A DNA stretch of 5,532 bases from Vulcanisaeta sp. MG_3 (lineage in GTDB: Archaea > Thermoproteota > Thermoprotei > Thermoproteales > Thermocladiaceae), in NCBI GenBank assembly GCA_001516765.1, contig LOCH01000054.1:1-5532 (forward strand), written 5' to 3'. This document shows positions 5,310-5,532 of this stretch, one piece after another; within the stretch, counting starts at the first letter, position 1; each line of letters starts with the position of its first letter. Under the pieces are notes generated by a model. That model made no database searches. It had not been told where the DNA came from and saw nothing but the letters and a program-made list of their open reading frames with translations. A program made the position numbers and the translations under genes.

Positions 5310-5532
5310 ATGCGTGTGGGCAGGAGGTTGGCTAAGGTTGATGAGCAGTTGGAGGCTGTTGATTTAATAAATACTGTGAGGTCTATCTATGGGTTATCGT
5401 ATAGGGAATTATCCCAGTTACTCGATATACCCGAGAGCCTACTCTGTAGGTATGCAAATGGTGATTTACTACCGTCATTAGAGACTGTTGGTTTAATAAA
5501 GGATAAATTGAAAACAATGCTAGACCTCACAG
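5310..5532 (+). CDS. Helix-turn-helix DNA-binding protein, 5' part (possibly HTH-phosphoribosyltransferase regulator)
   Basis: An open frame starts at ATG 5310-5312 and runs 74 codons to the window edge. After a basic start (MRVGRRLAK) comes a helix-turn-helix of the Xre/lambda-repressor type: LINTVRSIYG (19-28), then LSYRELSQLLDIPESLLCRY (29-48) and ANGDLLPSLETVGLIKDKL (49-67). The pattern 'SYRELSxLLxIPxSxLxRYxxGxLLPS' resembles, from memory, the N-terminal domain of crenarchaeal proteins in which an HTH is fused to a phosphoribosyltransferase-like domain, some of them annotated as adenine phosphoribosyltransferase-like regulators. The second domain would lie beyond the window, so this closer assignment is inference. 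The HTH itself is well supported. It is divergent from the ThermoDBP-like gene across 142 bp that contain promoters for both. A leaderless start fits the TATA-like box at 5278-5287. Confidence 0.75.
   Translation, partial: MRVGRRLAKVDEQLEAVDLINTVRSIYGLSYRELSQLLDIPESLLCRYANGDLLPSLETVGLIKDKLKTMLDLT

Noticed and set aside
1..5532. CRISPR arrays, insertion sequences, tRNA or rRNA genes
   Set aside because: No regularly spaced repeats, terminal inverted repeats, transposase motifs or cloverleaf-like sequences were seen when reading both strands by eye.

Overview
The window looks like chromosomal DNA of a hyperthermophilic crenarchaeon of the Thermoproteales, most like the moderately low-GC Vulcanisaeta/Caldivirga side of the order. 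Three things suggest this. There is an archaeal-type phenylalanyl-tRNA synthetase beta subunit and an archaeal D-aminoacyl-tRNA deacylase. Several genes have A/T-rich TATA-like boxes about 25 bases before their start codons and no leader. One gene resembles ThermoDBP, the single-stranded DNA-binding protein that replaces canonical SSB in Thermoproteales. The genus is an inference; no rRNA is present.

Layout. Positions 1-207 (+) hold the 3' end of a small gene with a CPKC metal-binding-like motif. It overlaps tail to tail with an unrecognised 175-residue gene (176-703, -). A minus-strand cluster reads right to left: pheT (2172-3833), dtdA (1314-2141), a DUF429 RNase H-fold protein (750-1313), and probably the 175-residue gene. 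pheT and dtdA are 30 bp apart, and dtdA and the DUF429 gene abut with no gap. Divergent from pheT, across a 60-bp promoter region, is a membrane-anchored extracytoplasmic PEBP/YbhB-family protein (3894-4499, +). Convergent with it is the ThermoDBP-like gene (4622-5167, -). At the right edge, divergent from the ThermoDBP-like gene, starts a DNA-binding helix-turn-helix protein cut off by the window (5310-5532, +).

How the genes fit together. pheT charges tRNA-Phe. dtdA strips D-amino acids from mischarged tRNAs, so the core of the minus-strand cluster concerns aminoacyl-tRNA production and quality control. The DUF429 protein is translationally linked to dtdA, but its role is unknown.

The most notable observation is in the ThermoDBP-like gene. 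Its reading frame ends at a TGA (4622-4624). In the same frame, the next 41 codons spell a near-perfect leucine zipper with heptad Ile/Leu at six consecutive d positions and Asn at two a positions. The zipper ends in a TAA that overlaps the stop codon of the convergent PEBP gene. ThermoDBP proteins normally carry exactly such a C-terminal zipper for dimerisation. The gene is therefore either interrupted by one in-frame nonsense codon (mutation or sequence error) or expressed by stop-codon readthrough to give short and long forms.
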